Shown here: in pieces, positions 49,392-59,506 of the stretch
Layout: every line of letters begins with the position of its first letter
How positions within the stretch are numbered: the stretch's first letter is position 1
Position numbers and translations under genes: made by a program
Notes under the pieces: generated by a model
What the model was told of the DNA's origin: nothing
Databases searched by the model: none
Seen by the model: the letters and a program-made list of their open reading frames with translations, nothing else
NCBI GenBank assembly: GCA_016219005.1
Contig: JACRCN010000087.1
Span: 33,488 to 97,487, forward strand
DNA from: Deltaproteobacteria bacterium
Lineage (GTDB): Bacteria > Desulfobacterota > Desulfobacteria > Desulfobacterales > SpSt-501
Direction: 5' to 3'
DNA: 64,000 nt

Positions 49392-49967
49392 TTACTCGGG
49401 TGTTTCAGCCGATCCTTTTTCGGGCTCCGGCGCTTCAGCCGGGGCCGCGGCCGGGGCTGCCTTTTTGCGTGGCGTCCGTTTGGGCGCCGCCGCGGCGGTT
49501 TCCGCCGCGGCTTTCGCCTTGGGTGCGCTGGCCGACGCGGCCTTCTTTTTTGCGGGTGCGTCCTTGGCCGGCGCCTTCTTCTTGGCCTTTTTCTTTGCCT
49601 TCGCTTCCGCTTCCGAGCCGACGAGTTCCACGAGGGTCATGTCGGCGGCATCGCCGGGTCGCGGCCCGATCTTGACCAGACGCGTGTACCCGCCGGCGGT
49701 GCTCCCGAAACGCTCGGTCGCCTTCTCAAAAAGCTTGTGAACCACCGCCTTCTCCTGGACGATGGCCAGCGCCTGTCGCCGCGCGTGCAAGTCGCCGCGC
49801 TTGGCCAGGGTGACAATGTGGTCCGCCCAGCGCCGCAGTTCCTTGGCCTTGGTGTCGGTGGTCCGGATGCGATCATGCTTGAACAACGAGGTCACCAGGT
49901 TGCGGAACATGGCGTTCAGATGACTCGTTTTGCGACTCAGTTTAAGCCCGGCCTTGCGATGTCTCAT
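49392..49967 (-). CDS. rplQ: Ribosomal protein L17 with long Ala/Lys-rich tail
   Basis: Large-subunit protein at the peptide exit tunnel. Residues 1-115 are ordinary L17 (GLKLSRKTSHLNAMFRNLV, IRTTDTKAKELRRWAD). Family members are usually about 120 residues, but this one is 191. The extra 75 residues are low-complexity, built from AKKKAKKKAP, AAAETAAAAP and a final acidic PEPEKGSAETPE. GC-rich repeats in this stretch could have expanded by slippage. It is the last gene of the cluster, directly before the terminator. Confidence 0.96.
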   Translation of the reverse strand: MRHRKAGLKLSRKTSHLNAMFRNLVTSLFKHDRIRTTDTKAKELRRWADHIVTLAKRGDLHARRQALAIVQEKAVVHKLFEKATERFGSTAGGYTRLVKIGPRPGDAADMTLVELVGSEAEAKAKKKAKKKAPAKDAPAKKKAASASAPKAKAAAETAAAAPKRTPRKKAAPAAAPAEAPEPEKGSAETPE

Positions 49968-49975
49968 AAAACCGA

Positions 49976-50995
49976 TTACGCTCCTTCCTCACTGTCTTCC
50001 TGCGGCGCCACGAACCCGTCCATCTTCATGCCCAGCGAAAGGCCCATTTCCGTCAGCACCTCCTTGATCTCGTTCAAGGATTTGCGCCCGAAATTCTTGG
50101 TCTTCAGCATCTCGGGTTCGGACTTGCTCACCAATTGCCAGATCTTGTGGATGTCCGCGTTCTTAAGGCAGTTGGCGCTGCGGACCGACAGCTCGAGCTC
50201 GTCAACGCTGCGCAGGAGGTTCTCATTGAACGTGGGTTTGTCCCTGGCATCGAGTTTGCGGTCGGGCTCCGGCTCGCGGCCCTCGTCGAAATTGATGAAA
50301 ATGCTCATCTGCTCTTTCAGGATCTTGGCGGCGTAGGCGACCGCATCTTCCGGCAGGATGCTGCCGTCCGTCCAGACTTCCATGGTGAGCTTGTCGTAGT
50401 CCGTGCGCTGTCCCACGCGGGCGTTGCCCACGACGTAGTTGACCCGCTTGATCGGGGCGTAGACGGCATCGATCGGTATCGTGCCGACCGGCGCTGCCTC
50501 GTCCTTGTTGGCCTCCGCGAGCGAATACCCTTTCCCGGCCCGGACCGTCATCGTCATCTGGAGACGGGCCTTTTCGGAAAGGGTGGCGATGTGCTGCTTC
50601 GGGTTGAGGACCGCGCACCGGCCGTCGTCGCAAACGATGTGGCCGGCGGTCACCTCGCCCGCGTCGGAAACATCGATGTGCACGGTCTTGGCTTTGGGAT
50701 CATCGACCTTGAGCCGCACTTCCTTCAGGTTCAGCAGGATTTCGGACACGTCCTCGAGCACCCCTGGAATCACGCTGAACTCATGCTTGACCCCCTCGAA
50801 CTTCACCGACGTAATGGCCGCCCCGTGCAGGGATGAGAGAATGACCCGTCGCAACGCGTTGCCAATGGTGATCCCGAACCCGCGCTCCAGCGGCTCGCAG
50901 ACAAACTTTCCGTAAGTCGGGTTGCTGGTGACCTGAATTTTGTCGGGCTTGATTATCTTCTGCCAGTTCATGTACATCAATGCATCAGACGGCAT
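49976..50995 (-). CDS. rpoA: RNA polymerase alpha subunit
   Basis: Subunit of 339 aa. The N-terminal dimerisation domain has [26 protein letters not shown]-type sequence (here [13 protein letters not shown]), then a linker after EGREPEPD, and the C-terminal domain with [15 protein letters not shown] and [15 protein letters not shown], which contacts UP elements and activators. The start at MPSDALMY has AGGAG nine bases upstream; 56 further residues in the track are rejected. It lies between rpsD and rplQ as in the standard alpha operon. Confidence 0.97.
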   Translation of the reverse strand: [339 protein letters not shown]

Positions 50996-51048
50996 GGTGT
51001 AATCTCCTCGTTTCCTCGGGGTGCAGAAAAAGGTAGCGTCTCTCCCGG

Positions 51049-51678
51049 TTACTTCGAATACAGCTCGACGACGAGCTGTTCCTGCATCGGCATGGTCAGG
51101 TCTTCGCGCACGGGCAGGCTCTTGACGACACCCTTGAGATTGTCTTTGGCGAGGTCCAGCCACTGGGGGACCCCCCGTCGTACCACGGCGTCGAGCGAGT
51201 CCTGGATGAGCTGAATCTTCCGGCTGCGCTCGCGCACCTCGACCGCGTCCCCGATTTTGACCCGGTAGGAAGGGATGTTCACTTTTCGGCCGTTGACGAG
51301 AAAATGGTTATGCTGGACCATCTGCCGGGCCTGCGTGCGTGAGCTGGCAAACCCCAGGCGAAAGACAACGTTGTCGAGCCGGCATTCCAGCGCCACCAGC
51401 AGGTTGGTGCCGGTGATGCCCTTGTGGCGCTCGGCCCGCTCGAAAAAGAGATGGAACTGTTTTTCCGAAAGGCCGTAGATCCGCTTGATCTTCTGCTTCT
51501 CCCGCAGCTGGATGCCGTAGTCGGACATCTTGCGGCCGCGGCGCTCCCCGTGCTGGCCGGGGGGGTAGGACCGCCGGTCGAAGGCGCATTTAACGGAGTA
51601 ACAACGGTCTCCTTTGAGAAACAGCTTGACATTTTCGCGTCGGCAGATCCGACAGTCGGAACCGGAATACTTAGCCAA
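51049..51678 (-). CDS. rpsD: Ribosomal protein S4, zinc-binding form
   Basis: Small-subunit assembly initiator of 209 aa that binds 16S rRNA. The N-terminus carries four cysteines ([10 protein letters not shown] and later RCYSVKC), the zinc-binding C+ form. The S4 RNA-binding domain has [18 protein letters not shown] and [17 protein letters not shown]. Often the autogenous regulator of the alpha operon. Its ATG follows rpsK by about 50 bases. Confidence 0.97.
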   Translation of the reverse strand: MAKYSGSDCRICRRENVKLFLKGDRCYSVKCAFDRRSYPPGQHGERRGRKMSDYGIQLREKQKIKRIYGLSEKQFHLFFERAERHKGITGTNLLVALECRLDNVVFRLGFASSRTQARQMVQHNHFLVNGRKVNIPSYRVKIGDAVEVRERSRKIQLIQDSLDAVVRRGVPQWLDLAKDNLKGVVKSLPVREDLTMPMQEQLVVELYSK

Positions 51679-51730
51679 AATACCCTCCCTTTGAAACGAT
51701 TACATATATAGGAATACGTCCTTGCACACC

Positions 51731-52120
51731 CTACACGCGCCGGCGCTTGGGCGGCCGGCAGCCGTTGTGGGGAATGGGGGTGACGTCTTTGATGGAGGTG
51801 ACGTTGAAGCCGGTGTTCTGCAAGGCGCGCAGGGCGGACTCCCGGCCGGGTCCGGGGCCCTTGATGAACACCACGACGCTTTTCATTCCCGCCGCGATGG
51901 CTTTCTTGGCGGCATCTTCCGCGGCAACTTGGGCGGCGAAGGGAGTGCTCTTGCGCGACCCCTTGAATCCAAGCACCCCGGCGCTGGACCACGCCACCGT
52001 GTTGCCGATGCTATCGGTGATGGTCACGATGGTGTTGTTGAATGTCGACTGAATGTGTACGACGCCGCTGGCGACGCTCCGTTGAGCCTTTTTCTTGACC
52101 TGGGTAGACTTGGTTGCCAT
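51731..52120 (-). CDS. rpsK: Ribosomal protein S11
   Basis: Platform protein of the small subunit, 129 aa, near the mRNA exit site. Signatures are [19 protein letters not shown] and [18 protein letters not shown], with the basic tail [14 protein letters not shown] lysine-rich N-terminus ([11 protein letters not shown]) is a little longer than in E. coli. It lies 56 bases after rpsM. Confidence 0.97.
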   Translation of the reverse strand: MATKSTQVKKKAQRSVASGVVHIQSTFNNTIVTITDSIGNTVAWSSAGVLGFKGSRKSTPFAAQVAAEDAAKKAIAAGMKSVVVFIKGPGPGRESALRALQNTGFNVTSIKDVTPIPHNGCRPPKRRRV

Positions 52121-52176
52121 AGATTGTTTACCTGTTTAGTTGCGGAGGTGATGTTCAGAACAATATCTGGAATCCG

Positions 52177-52557
52177 CTATTTCTTGGTGAGCACCTTCTT
52201 TTTGACGGTGGACCGCCGCGGACCTTTCCGCGTGCGGGAGTTCGTGTGCGTGCGCTGGCCCCGCACGGGCAGCCCCTTGCGGTGACGCAGGCCGCGGTAG
52301 CAGCCGAGATCCATCAGACGCTTGATGCTCATGGAGACCTCGGTGCGCAGTTCTCCCTCCACCGTGTGATCGCTGTCAATGACCTTGCGGATGCCGTTGA
52401 CCTGGCCTTCCGTCAGATCGTCGCTCTTCATGTTCGGGTCAATGTTCAGTTGGTCGAGGATCTTGCGGGAAGTGGATCTGCCGATCCCGTAGATGTACGT
52501 CAACCCGATCTCAATCCGCTTGTTTCTGGGCAAATCGACGCCCGCTATACGTGCCAA
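52177..52557 (-). CDS. rpsM: Ribosomal protein S13
   Basis: Head protein of the small subunit, 126 aa, contacting tRNAs and the L5 bridge. It starts [31 protein letters not shown] is the helix-hairpin region, and [18 protein letters not shown] the universal C-terminal motif. It follows rpmJ by 14 bases. Confidence 0.97.
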   Translation of the reverse strand: MARIAGVDLPRNKRIEIGLTYIYGIGRSTSRKILDQLNIDPNMKSDDLTEGQVNGIRKVIDSDHTVEGELRTEVSMSIKRLMDLGCYRGLRHRKGLPVRGQRTHTNSRTRKGPRRSTVKKKVLTKK

Positions 52558-52571
52558 GGTTGAGACCCTCC

Positions 52572-52685
52572 TTATCCTTGTCGCTGTTTATGCCGCTTGT
52601 TTTCGCAAACCACGCGCACGACGCCCTTGCGCCGCACGATTTTGCATTTGGGGCATATCTTCTTCACAGAGGCCCTTACTTTCAT
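52572..52685 (-). CDS. rpmJ: Ribosomal protein L36, zinc-binding form
   Basis: Not in the ORF track because of its length (37 aa). Reading the minus strand gives [19 protein letters not shown] followed by [18 protein letters not shown] and TAA. The two CxxC-type cysteines, the later cysteine and the histidine form the zinc site of the C+ form of L36. GGGAGAG lies about 7 bases before the ATG. It sits between infA and rpsM, the usual place. Confidence 0.96.
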   Translation of the reverse strand: MKVRASVKKICPKCKIVRRKGVVRVVCENKRHKQRQG

Positions 52686-52718
52686 GTGGATTCTCTCCCT
52701 CCGGCTGTCGCGTCGTCG

Positions 52719-52937
52719 TTATTTAGACCGGTAGACGATTCTGCCCCGGCTGAGGTCGTAGGGGGACAGCTCCAGGGTGACCTTGTCGCCCGGCAGAATC
52801 TTGATGAAATGCATGCGCATCTTGCCGGAGATGTGGGCCAGCACCTGGTGCTTGTTTTCGAGCTCTACCCTGAACATCGCATTGGGCAAGGTCTCGAGCA
52901 CCACCCCTTCGACCCGTATCGCTTCCTCTTTCGCCAT
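52719..52937 (-). CDS. infA: Translation initiation factor IF-1
   Basis: S1-fold protein of 72 aa that occupies the ribosomal A site during initiation. It has [21 protein letters not shown], the loop [15 protein letters not shown] and the end [16 protein letters not shown]. The start at MAKEEA is the family start, with GGGAG nine bases upstream; the track begins seven codons earlier. It follows secY directly: map and adk, often found here, are missing. Confidence 0.96.
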   Translation of the reverse strand: MAKEEAIRVEGVVLETLPNAMFRVELENKHQVLAHISGKMRMHFIKILPGDKVTLELSPYDLSRGRIVYRSK

Positions 52938-52991
52938 CCAATCGCTCCCGCCCCGCACGAGGGGCCTGCCCCGGCTGCAGCGCCGCCTGCG

Positions 52992-54305
52992 TTACGAGCG
53001 GCCCCGCACCCGTCCGGCGCCCCCCTTCAGAAATCCCTCGTAGTGCCGAGTGAGCATGTGACTCTCGATCTGAGAGATGGTGTCGATCGCCACCCCCACC
53101 ACGATCAGCAGGGCCGTGCCGCCGAAGTAGAACGGCACGTTGAAATGACTGATTAGTATGGACGGCAACACGCAGATGGCCGACACGTAGAAAGCGCCGC
53201 CCAGGGTGATCCGGCTCAGCACCTTGTCGATGTACTCGGCCGTGCGCCGGCCGGGGCGGATCCCCGGTATGAACCCGCCGGCCTTTTTCATGTTGTCCGC
53301 CACATCCGTGGGGTTGAAGGTCACGGCAGTGTAGAAATAGCAGAAGAAAAAGATAAACCCCACGAAAAGCAGCTCGTAGAACAGCTGGCCCGGCCGTATG
53401 GCGTCGGAGATGGTCTGCACCCAGGGAATCTTGATGAAGCTCGCGATGGTGGCCGGAAACATGATGATCGACGATGCGAAAATCGGCGGAATCACCCCGG
53501 AGCTGTTGATCTTGAGCGGCAAATGGGTGCTCTGACCGCCATACATGCGCCGGCCCACCACGCGCTTGGCGTACTGGACCGGTATCCGGCGCTGCCCCTG
53601 TTCCACGAAGATGATGACCCCCACCACCACCACCATGAGCGCCAGCAGCGTGATCACCAGAAAGATGCCGATTTCACCCGTCGACAGCAGCTGGAAGGTC
53701 TGACCGATGGCGACCGGCATCCGGCAGACGATGCCGGAGAAGATGATGAGCGAAATCCCGTTACCGATCCCGCGCTCGGTGATCTGCTCCCCCAGCCACA
53801 TGATGAAGGCCGTGCCGGCGGTGAGGGTGATGACGGTCAACAGGCGGAAACTCCAGCCGGGGTGGAGCACCACCGCCGCCCCGCCGGGCGCGGTCATGGT
53901 CTCCAGGCCCACGGCGATGCCGAAGCCCTGGATGATGCTCAGCACGACCGTACCGTAGCGGGTGTACTGGGTGATCTTCTTGCGTCCCTGCTCGCCCTCC
54001 TTCTTCAGCTGCTCCAGATGCGGGACCACCGCGGTCAGCAGCTGCAGAATGATCGAGGAGCTGATGTAAGGCATGATCCCCAGCGCGAACACCGACAGCC
54101 GCTCCAGGGCTCCGCCCGAGAACATGTCGACCAGACCGAGCAGCGTGCCCTTGGCGGCGGCGAAAATGGAGGCCAGCGCGCTGCTGTCCACCCCCGGCAC
54201 CGGGATCTGCACCCCGATCCGGTAGACGATCAGCAGCCCCAGGCTGAAGAGGATCCGGCGCTTCAGCTCGGGGATCCGGAAAATGTTGGCAAACCCGGCG
54301 ATCAT
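52992..54305 (-). CDS. secY: Protein translocase subunit SecY
   Basis: Central channel of the Sec translocon, 437 aa with ten membrane segments. The plug region has [20 protein letters not shown], the later loop [20 protein letters not shown] is the cytoplasmic ribosome/SecA contact, and [17 protein letters not shown] is highly conserved. Its ATG overlaps the rplO stop (ATGA). Confidence 0.97.
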   Translation of the reverse strand: MIAGFANIFRIPELKRRILFSLGLLIVYRIGVQIPVPGVDSSALASIFAAAKGTLLGLVDMFSGGALERLSVFALGIMPYISSSIILQLLTAVVPHLEQLKKEGEQGRKKITQYTRYGTVVLSIIQGFGIAVGLETMTAPGGAAVVLHPGWSFRLLTVITLTAGTAFIMWLGEQITERGIGNGISLIIFSGIVCRMPVAIGQTFQLLSTGEIGIFLVITLLALMVVVVGVIIFVEQGQRRIPVQYAKRVVGRRMYGGQSTHLPLKINSSGVIPPIFASSIIMFPATIASFIKIPWVQTISDAIRPGQLFYELLFVGFIFFFCYFYTAVTFNPTDVADNMKKAGGFIPGIRPGRRTAEYIDKVLSRITLGGAFYVSAICVLPSILISHFNVPFYFGGTALLIVVGVAIDTISQIESHMLTRHYEGFLKGGAGRVRGRS

Positions 54306-54745
54306 GCCTCGACCTCGATCTTCCCGCCCGCCGCTTCAATTTTTTCCTTGGCCGACCGGCTGACAAGCGTCAGCTTCACGCTCAGGGGATACCCGATGTC
54401 GCCGTATCCGAGCAGCTTGACCCCGTCCCAGGCACCCTTGACCAGGCCCGCCTGAACGAGGGCCGCACGGTCCACGACGCTGCCGCTCTCGAACCGGGAC
54501 AAGTCGCGGATGTTGACGACGGCAATCCGCTTGCGGAAGATGTTGGTGAAGCCCCGCTTCGGCACGCGCCGCTGCAAGGGCATCTGCCCGCCTTCGAACC
54601 CCGGGTGAGTCTGGCCGCCGGAGCGCGCCTTGTGGCCCTTGTTGCCCCGCCCGGCGGTTTTGCCCCAACCCGATCCGACCCCGCGCCCCACACGCTTCTC
54701 GCCCTTGCGGGAGTTCTTCGCCGGTTTCAGTTCGTGCAGCTTCAT
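54302..54745 (-). CDS. rplO: Ribosomal protein L15
   Basis: Large-subunit protein of 147 aa. The Gly/Arg-rich N-terminal tail ([17 protein letters not shown]) reaches into 23S r[20 protein letters not shown] is the family signature. Both ends overlap neighbours by four bases (rpmD upstream, secY downstream), so the three are translationally coupled. Confidence 0.97.
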   Translation of the reverse strand: MKLHELKPAKNSRKGEKRVGRGVGSGWGKTAGRGNKGHKARSGGQTHPGFEGGQMPLQRRVPKRGFTNIFRKRIAVVNIRDLSRFESGSVVDRAALVQAGLVKGAWDGVKLLGYGDIGYPLSVKLTLVSRSAKEKIEAAGGKIEVEA

Positions 54746-54930
54746 GCCTTCTTCTCCTCGGCCTTCACCAGGTGGGACACTTTGTGGATCATCCCCCGGA
54801 TGGCGGGCGTGTCTTCGAGTTCAACCGTCTTGTTGATCCGGGTCAGCCCCATGCCCCGCAACACCTGGCGGTGCTTCTCCGGCCGACCGATCATGCTTCT
54901 GACTAAGGTCACTTTCAACATTCCTGCCAT
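54742..54930 (-). CDS. rpmD: Ribosomal protein L30
   Basis: Small large-subunit protein, 62 aa from the start chosen here. [20 protein letters not shown] and [19 protein letters not shown] are diagnostic. The track start is seven codons earlier without a ribosome site; MAGMLKV has CGGAAG upstream, and MLKV itself is another option. Its stop overlaps the rplO start. Confidence 0.93.
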   Translation of the reverse strand: MAGMLKVTLVRSMIGRPEKHRQVLRGMGLTRINKTVELEDTPAIRGMIHKVSHLVKAEEKKA

Positions 54931-54969
54931 CACTTCCGTCCTCTTAGACATTAGACCGCCGCCGGGGCG

Positions 54970-55467
54970 TCATGCCAACTGATCGGCGTTCATGCCCCGC
55001 CGCGCCGCCACCTCCTCACGACTTTCCAGTTGCTGCAGCCCCTGAACGGTGGCCCGAACCAGGTTGTGGGGGTTGTGGGATCCGATGCATTTGGTGAGGA
55101 TGTTCTGCACCCCCACGGCTTCCAGCACGGCGCGAACCGCACCGCCGGCAATCAGGCCGGTGCCCTGGGCGGCCGGCCGCAACATCACCTTCCCGGCGCC
55201 GAACCGGCCCATCACCTCGAAGGGGATGGTGCCCTTGATCAACGCCACAGTGACCATGTTCTTCTTGGCCTGCTCCACACCCTTGCGGATGGCCTCCGGA
55301 ACTTCATGGGCTTTCCCAAGCCCATACCCGACCGATCCCTTGCCGTCGCCGACGACAACGATCGCGCTGAACCCGAAACGGCGGCCACCCTTGACCACTT
55401 TGGCCACGCGGTTGATATGGACGACCTTGTCGATGAGTTGAAGTTCGTCGCGATTCTGCTTAAACAA
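54970..55467 (-). CDS. rpsE: Ribosomal protein S5
   Basis: Small-subunit fidelity and mRNA-entry protein, 165 aa. [19 protein letters not shown] and [18 protein letters not shown] are the S5 signatures; [18 protein letters not shown] follows. The best start is a TTG ([10 protein letters not shown] follows) with GAAGGAGG nine bases upstream. The track's earlier ATG would add ten residues that are not S5-like and lie across this ribosome site. Confidence 0.93.
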   Translation of the reverse strand: MFKQNRDELQLIDKVVHINRVAKVVKGGRRFGFSAIVVVGDGKGSVGYGLGKAHEVPEAIRKGVEQAKKNMVTVALIKGTIPFEVMGRFGAGKVMLRPAAQGTGLIAGGAVRAVLEAVGVQNILTKCIGSHNPHNLVRATVQGLQQLESREEVAARRGMNADQLA

Positions 55468-55526
55468 GAGCCTGCCTCCTTCACCTGGATGGGTCAACCG
55501 GAACGCCGGAGCGATCCACTACACGG

Positions 55527-55892
55527 TTAGAACTGCAACCCGGCTTCCCGGGCACCCTCCGAAACCGCCTTCACCCGGCCGTGGTACAAAAACCCGTTCC
55601 GGTCGAAGACCACCTTGTCGATGCCCTTGGCCTTCGCCCGCTCGGCCACCAGTTTGCCGACCAGCGTCGCGCGGTCCACCTTTTTATGATCGTCGGCAGC
55701 GGCCGTCACGGTCTTATCCAGACTGCAGGCGGACACCAGCGTATGGCCCTGGGTGTCGTCGATGATCTGAGCATAAATGTGCCGCGCGCTGCGAAAAACG
55801 GTGAGTCGCGGCCGCTGCTGGGTGCCCGTCACCCGCTTTCGGATCCGACTCTTGCGCCGCACCCGTTGATCGAATTTAGTTTTCGCGCCCAT
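55527..55892 (-). CDS. rplR: Ribosomal protein L18
   Basis: 5S rRNA-binding protein, 121 aa. The basic N-terminus [39 protein letters not shown] and the ending [27 protein letters not shown] are all typical. It lies between rplF and rpsE. Confidence 0.97.
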   Translation of the reverse strand: MGAKTKFDQRVRRKSRIRKRVTGTQQRPRLTVFRSARHIYAQIIDDTQGHTLVSACSLDKTVTAAADDHKKVDRATLVGKLVAERAKAKGIDKVVFDRNGFLYHGRVKAVSEGAREAGLQF

Positions 55893-55922
55893 GATTGATC
55901 TAACGCCCCCGTTTCTGTTCGG

Positions 55923-56462
55923 TTACTTCGTTCCGGTCTTGCCGGCCTTTTTCTGAATCCGTTCCTCGGCGTACTTGATGCCCTTGCCTTTGTAAGGCTC
56001 CGGCGGACGCAGCCGGCGGATGGCGGCGGCGGTTCGGCCGAGTTCCTCTTTGTCGATGCCGGAGAGCTTGACGGTTGTGTTCTTTTCGACGGCCGCGTTG
56101 ATCCCCGCCGGCAGTTGGAACTCCTTGGGGGAGGAGAACCCCAGCTGAAACACCAGAATCTTGCCCTTCAACTCGGCCCGGTAGCCAATCCCGTTAATTT
56201 CCAGGACCCGCTCGAACCCCTGCGAGACGCCGGTCAGCATGTTGGCCACGAGGCTCCGGGTGAGCCCCTGCAGGGCGCGGCTGTTTTTCGTCTCCAGGGT
56301 CAGCTGAACATTGACGACACCCTTATCGATCTTCAGGTCGACGTCGGGGTGGATGGTCCGGCTCAGCTTGCCGTTCTTGCCTTCGACGACGAGCGACCGA
56401 TCTTTATAGACGATCTTGGTGTTGGCCGGGATCGGAATCGGTTTTTTGCCTACTCGCGACAT
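55923..56462 (-). CDS. rplF: Ribosomal protein L6
   Basis: Large-subunit protein of 179 aa near the factor-binding site, with two repeated domains. It starts MSRVGKKPIPIPANTKI and ends RRLRPPEPYKGKGIKY, the L6 signature. It lies 30 bases upstream of rplR. Confidence 0.97.
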   Translation of the reverse strand: MSRVGKKPIPIPANTKIVYKDRSLVVEGKNGKLSRTIHPDVDLKIDKGVVNVQLTLETKNSRALQGLTRSLVANMLTGVSQGFERVLEINGIGYRAELKGKILVFQLGFSSPKEFQLPAGINAAVEKNTTVKLSGIDKEELGRTAAAIRRLRPPEPYKGKGIKYAEERIQKKAGKTGTK

Positions 56463-56507
56463 AAATTACTCCCTCACTCGGTGGGATGCCCACTTGAAGG
56501 CACCCGA

Positions 56508-56906
56508 TCAGCTGACGGTGCAGAGCAGCTCGCCGCCGATATTTTCTTTGCGCGCCTGCTTGTCGGTCATCAGGCCCTTGGACGTGGACAGGATCGAAAT
56601 CCCCATTCCGCTCAGGACGGGCTTGAGGTCCTTGCTCTTCGCGTAGGACCGGCGACCGGGCTTGCTCATGCGTTTGATCTGGTGGAAGGCGCTGGCTTGC
56701 CCCGAGCCGTATTTAAGATAGATGCGCAGGACCCCCTGCTTTCCGTCCTTGAGAAACTTGTAGTTCTTGACGAAGCCCTCATCTTTCAGGATGCGGGCCA
56801 CTTCCACCTTCAACTTGGACCCCGGCACATCCACGCTGCTGAACTTGGCCTTGGCGCCATTGCGGATGCGGGTCAACATGTCGGCTACTGGGTCGGTGAC
56901 TGCCAT
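56508..56906 (-). CDS. rpsH: Ribosomal protein S8
   Basis: 16S-binding assembly protein, 132 aa, often the spc-operon autoregulator. It starts MAVTDPVADMLTRIRNG and has KPGRRSYAKSKDLKPVLSG and GISILSTSKGLMTDKQAR. Confidence 0.97.
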   Translation of the reverse strand: MAVTDPVADMLTRIRNGAKAKFSSVDVPGSKLKVEVARILKDEGFVKNYKFLKDGKQGVLRIYLKYGSGQASAFHQIKRMSKPGRRSYAKSKDLKPVLSGMGISILSTSKGLMTDKQARKENIGGELLCTVS

Positions 56907-57002
56907 GAGATTCTCCTATCGTATACCGAATACCGGGGTGGAGTGTTGCGCCGTCCGGCGGGTCTGCCCACCGCTTCGCGCCGCCCCGGTTGGGATTGCC
57001 TT

Positions 57003-57188
57003 TCACCAGCTGGACTTGATCACCCCCGGCAGTTTACCCTGCGACGCCATGTTCCGGAAACAAATGCGGCAGAGGCCGAATCTGCGCAGGAAGGCCCGGG
57101 GCCGACCGCAGATCGGGCACCGGTTATAGGTCCGAACCTTGAACTTGGGGGTTTGCTTTGACTTCAGTTTGAGCGCCTTCTTTGCCAA
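57003..57188 (-). CDS. rpsN: Ribosomal protein S14, short zinc-binding type
   Basis: Small-subunit head protein of 61 aa. [20 protein letters not shown] supplies the four zinc ligands, so this is the short type Z (C+) form instead of the 100-aa zinc-free form. [16 protein letters not shown] and the ending [15 protein letters not shown] are standard. Confidence 0.97.
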   Translation of the reverse strand: MAKKALKLKSKQTPKFKVRTYNRCPICGRPRAFLRRFGLCRICFRNMASQGKLPGVIKSSW

Positions 57189-57274
57189 ATCTTCCTCCTT
57201 GCGATCCTGCCTCTAAGCCGGACCTTGCCCGGCCGCCAGCCTCGGCGGCCCGCTCCGGGCCCCGGCGTCGATGC

Positions 57275-57814
57275 CTAGTTGCGGAACGGCATCCCCATCA
57301 GCCGGAGAAGTTCCTTGCCTTCCTCGTCGGTTCGGGCGGTGGTTACGATGCTGACGTTCAGTCCCTTGATCGCATCGATTTTATCGTAGTCGATCTCGGG
57401 GAAAATGATGTGCTCCTTGATGCCGAGGGAGTAGTTTCCCCGGCCGTCAAAGGCCTTTGCGGAAACGCCCCGGAAGTCGCGGACGCGCGGCAGGGCCACG
57501 TTCACAAGCTTCTGCAGGAAGTCGAACATCCGCGTGTGACGCAAGGTCACCATGCAGCCGATGGGCATACCTTCCCGCAGCTTGAAGGCCGCGATCGACT
57601 TCTTGGCCCGCGTGATCACCGGATGCTGTCCGGCGATGGCCTTCAGTTCCTCGGTCGCGGTCTCCAAGATCTTGACGTTTTGAATGGCTTCGCCCAAGCC
57701 CATGTTGAGCACGACCTTGCGGAACTTCGGGACCTCCATGACGTTCTTGTACTTAAAGGTCTCGATCAGCTTGGGCACAACCTCTTTTTCGTATAAGTCT
57801 TTCATTCGAGACAT
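57275..57814 (-). CDS. rplE: Ribosomal protein L5
   Basis: 5S rRNA-binding protein, 179 aa, at the top of the large subunit. Signatures are [38 protein letters not shown] and [20 protein letters not shown]. It lies 22 bases after rplX. Confidence 0.97.
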   Translation of the reverse strand: MSRMKDLYEKEVVPKLIETFKYKNVMEVPKFRKVVLNMGLGEAIQNVKILETATEELKAIAGQHPVITRAKKSIAAFKLREGMPIGCMVTLRHTRMFDFLQKLVNVALPRVRDFRGVSAKAFDGRGNYSLGIKEHIIFPEIDYDKIDAIKGLNVSIVTTARTDEEGKELLRLMGMPFRN

Positions 57815-57836
57815 GCAGTTCCTCCGCCGGCCGCCA

Positions 57837-58166
57837 TCAGGATTCTATGGCTTCGCCGCATTTGACGCAAGTCCGGATCTTTTTGCCGTCATCGAGCGTC
57901 TTGTGCGCCACCCGGGTGGCAGCCATGCACTTGTTGCACATCAGCATGACGTTTTCCCAGGGTATCGGCGCCTCGCTTTCCAGAATGCCCCCCTGCCGCG
58001 TGCGTGCATTCGGCCGGGTGTGGCGCTTCATGATGTTCACCTTTTCGACCACAATGCGGTCCTTTTTCCGGAGCACTTTGAGCACTTTGCCGATCTTGCC
58101 CTTGTCCTTGCCGGTGAGGACCTTCACCTTGTCGTTCTTTTTGATGGCACACTTTTCAAACTTCAT
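57837..58166 (-). CDS. rplX: Ribosomal protein L24
   Basis: Assembly-initiating large-subunit protein, 109 aa. [20 protein letters not shown] is the KOW motif; [11 protein letters not shown]-like sequence follows. The C-terminus has MCNKCMA and CVKCGEAI, two CxxC pairs that probably bind zinc. The start at MKFEKC has GGAGAGG eight bases upstream; the track start is five codons earlier. Confidence 0.96.
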   Translation of the reverse strand: MKFEKCAIKKNDKVKVLTGKDKGKIGKVLKVLRKKDRIVVEKVNIMKRHTRPNARTRQGGILESEAPIPWENVMLMCNKCMAATRVAHKTLDDGKKIRTCVKCGEAIES

Positions 58167-58209
58167 ACGCCGCCTCTCCAACCGGGCGTGTGCGACCGCC
58201 CGGGCACGC

Positions 58210-58578
58210 CTATAGCACCTCGGGTGCCAGGGAAATGATTTTCATGAACCGCTTGGTGCGAAGCTCGCGCGCCACCGGCCCGAAGATGCGCGTCCCGATC
58301 GGCTCCTTGGCCTGGTTGATCAGGACCGCCGAGTTCTCGTCGAAGCGGATGTAAGAGCCGTCCGACCGTCGGACCCCCTTCTTGGTCCGCACCACCACGG
58401 CCTTGAGCACATCGCCCTTCTTCACCTTGGCGTTCGGGATGGCTTCCTTCACCGAGACCACGATAATGTCGCCCACCGTGGCGTACCGCCGCCGCGTACC
58501 GCCGAGCACCTTGATGCAGTAGAGCACCTTCGCCCCGGAATTGTCAGCCGCCTTCAACCGTGTTTCAACCTGTATCAT
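58210..58578 (-). CDS. rplN: Ribosomal protein L14
   Basis: Large-subunit protein of 122 aa at the inter-subunit face. It starts [39 protein letters not shown] and [13 protein letters not shown] are the universal motifs. Confidence 0.97.
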   Translation of the reverse strand: MIQVETRLKAADNSGAKVLYCIKVLGGTRRRYATVGDIIVVSVKEAIPNAKVKKGDVLKAVVVRTKKGVRRSDGSYIRFDENSAVLINQAKEPIGTRIFGPVARELRTKRFMKIISLAPEVL

Positions 58579-58598
58579 GGCTCAGTTTCCTTTGTGCG

Positions 58599-58856
58599 TT
58601 ACGCCGCTTTCTCGACGATCTTGCTGACGCGCCAGTGCTTGCTACGGCTGATCGGCCGGGATTCGGTGATGATCACCTTGTCCCCGATCTGACAGCTGTT
58701 TTGCTCGTCGTGGGCGGCAAACTTGGTCCGGCGCTTGATATACTTGTGGTACATCGCGTGTTTGACCGTGCGCTCGACCGCCACGACCACGGTTTTGTCC
58801 ATTTTGTTGCTGACGACGACGCCAACGACCTGCCGTTTCATCTCGCGTGCTTTCAT
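58599..58856 (-). CDS. rpsQ: Ribosomal protein S17
   Basis: 16S-binding OB-fold protein, 85 aa. [20 protein letters not shown] and [20 protein letters not shown] are diagnostic. The ATG (MKAREMK) is chosen; the track's GTG three codons earlier immediately follows the rpmC stop and is also possible. Confidence 0.95.
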   Translation of the reverse strand: MKAREMKRQVVGVVVSNKMDKTVVVAVERTVKHAMYHKYIKRRTKFAAHDEQNSCQIGDKVIITESRPISRSKHWRVSKIVEKAA

Positions 58857-58865
58857 GTCCACCAC

Positions 58866-59075
58866 TTATGCTTTGGCGTTCTGGGAGTTCAAGGCCGCCT
58901 CCCGAATGACTGTCTGCAACCGGGCGACGTCCTGTTTGGTCTGCTGGATCTTGCGCGGGTTTTCCAGTTGGCCGATTTCATGCTGAAACCGCAGGTTGAA
59001 CAACTCCTGCTTCAGGTCGACCAGCTTGCGCTGCAACTCATCGACCGTCAACTCGCGGATCTCGCTCGCGTTCAT
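58866..59075 (-). CDS. rpmC: Ribosomal protein L29
   Basis: Helical hairpin protein of 69 aa near the exit tunnel. [35 protein letters not shown] and a helical tail are typical. Its ATG overlaps the rplP stop (ATGA). Confidence 0.96.
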   Translation of the reverse strand: MNASEIRELTVDELQRKLVDLKQELFNLRFQHEIGQLENPRKIQQTKQDVARLQTVIREAALNSQNAKA

Positions 59076-59488
59076 AACGATTCGCTCCTCTCAACAAATT
59101 TCGTCTGAATCGAAAGCTTGTGCGCCGCCAGTCGAAAAGCTTCGATGGCCTGCTCCCGGGGGACCCCCTGCATTTCATAGAGGATGCGGCCGGGCCGGAC
59201 CACCGCCACCCAGCCCTCGGGGGCGCCCTTGCCCTTGCCCATGCGAACTTCCGCCGGCTTCTTGGTGATCGGCTTGTCCGGGAAGACGCGGATCCATATC
59301 CGGCCGCCGCGCTTGACGTAGCGGGTCATCGCAATACGGGCCGCCTCGATCTCCTTGGCGTTGACCCAACCGTTGCCGGTCGCCTGCAGCCCGAATTCGC
59401 CGAACGTCAGGCTGCTCCCGCGCCACGCCATGCCCCTGCGGCGGCCTTTCATCTGTTTGCGGAATTTGACCTTCTTGGGACTCAGCAT
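59072..59488 (-). CDS. rplP: Ribosomal protein L16
   Basis: Large-subunit protein of 138 aa by the A-site t[42 protein letters not shown] and [16 protein letters not shown] are the L16 signatures. Four-base overlap with rpmC. Confidence 0.97.
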   Translation of the reverse strand: MLSPKKVKFRKQMKGRRRGMAWRGSSLTFGEFGLQATGNGWVNAKEIEAARIAMTRYVKRGGRIWIRVFPDKPITKKPAEVRMGKGKGAPEGWVAVVRPGRILYEMQGVPREQAIEAFRLAAHKLSIQTKFVERSESL

Positions 59489-59506
59489 CTTCTTGTCTCC
59501 TGTGCG

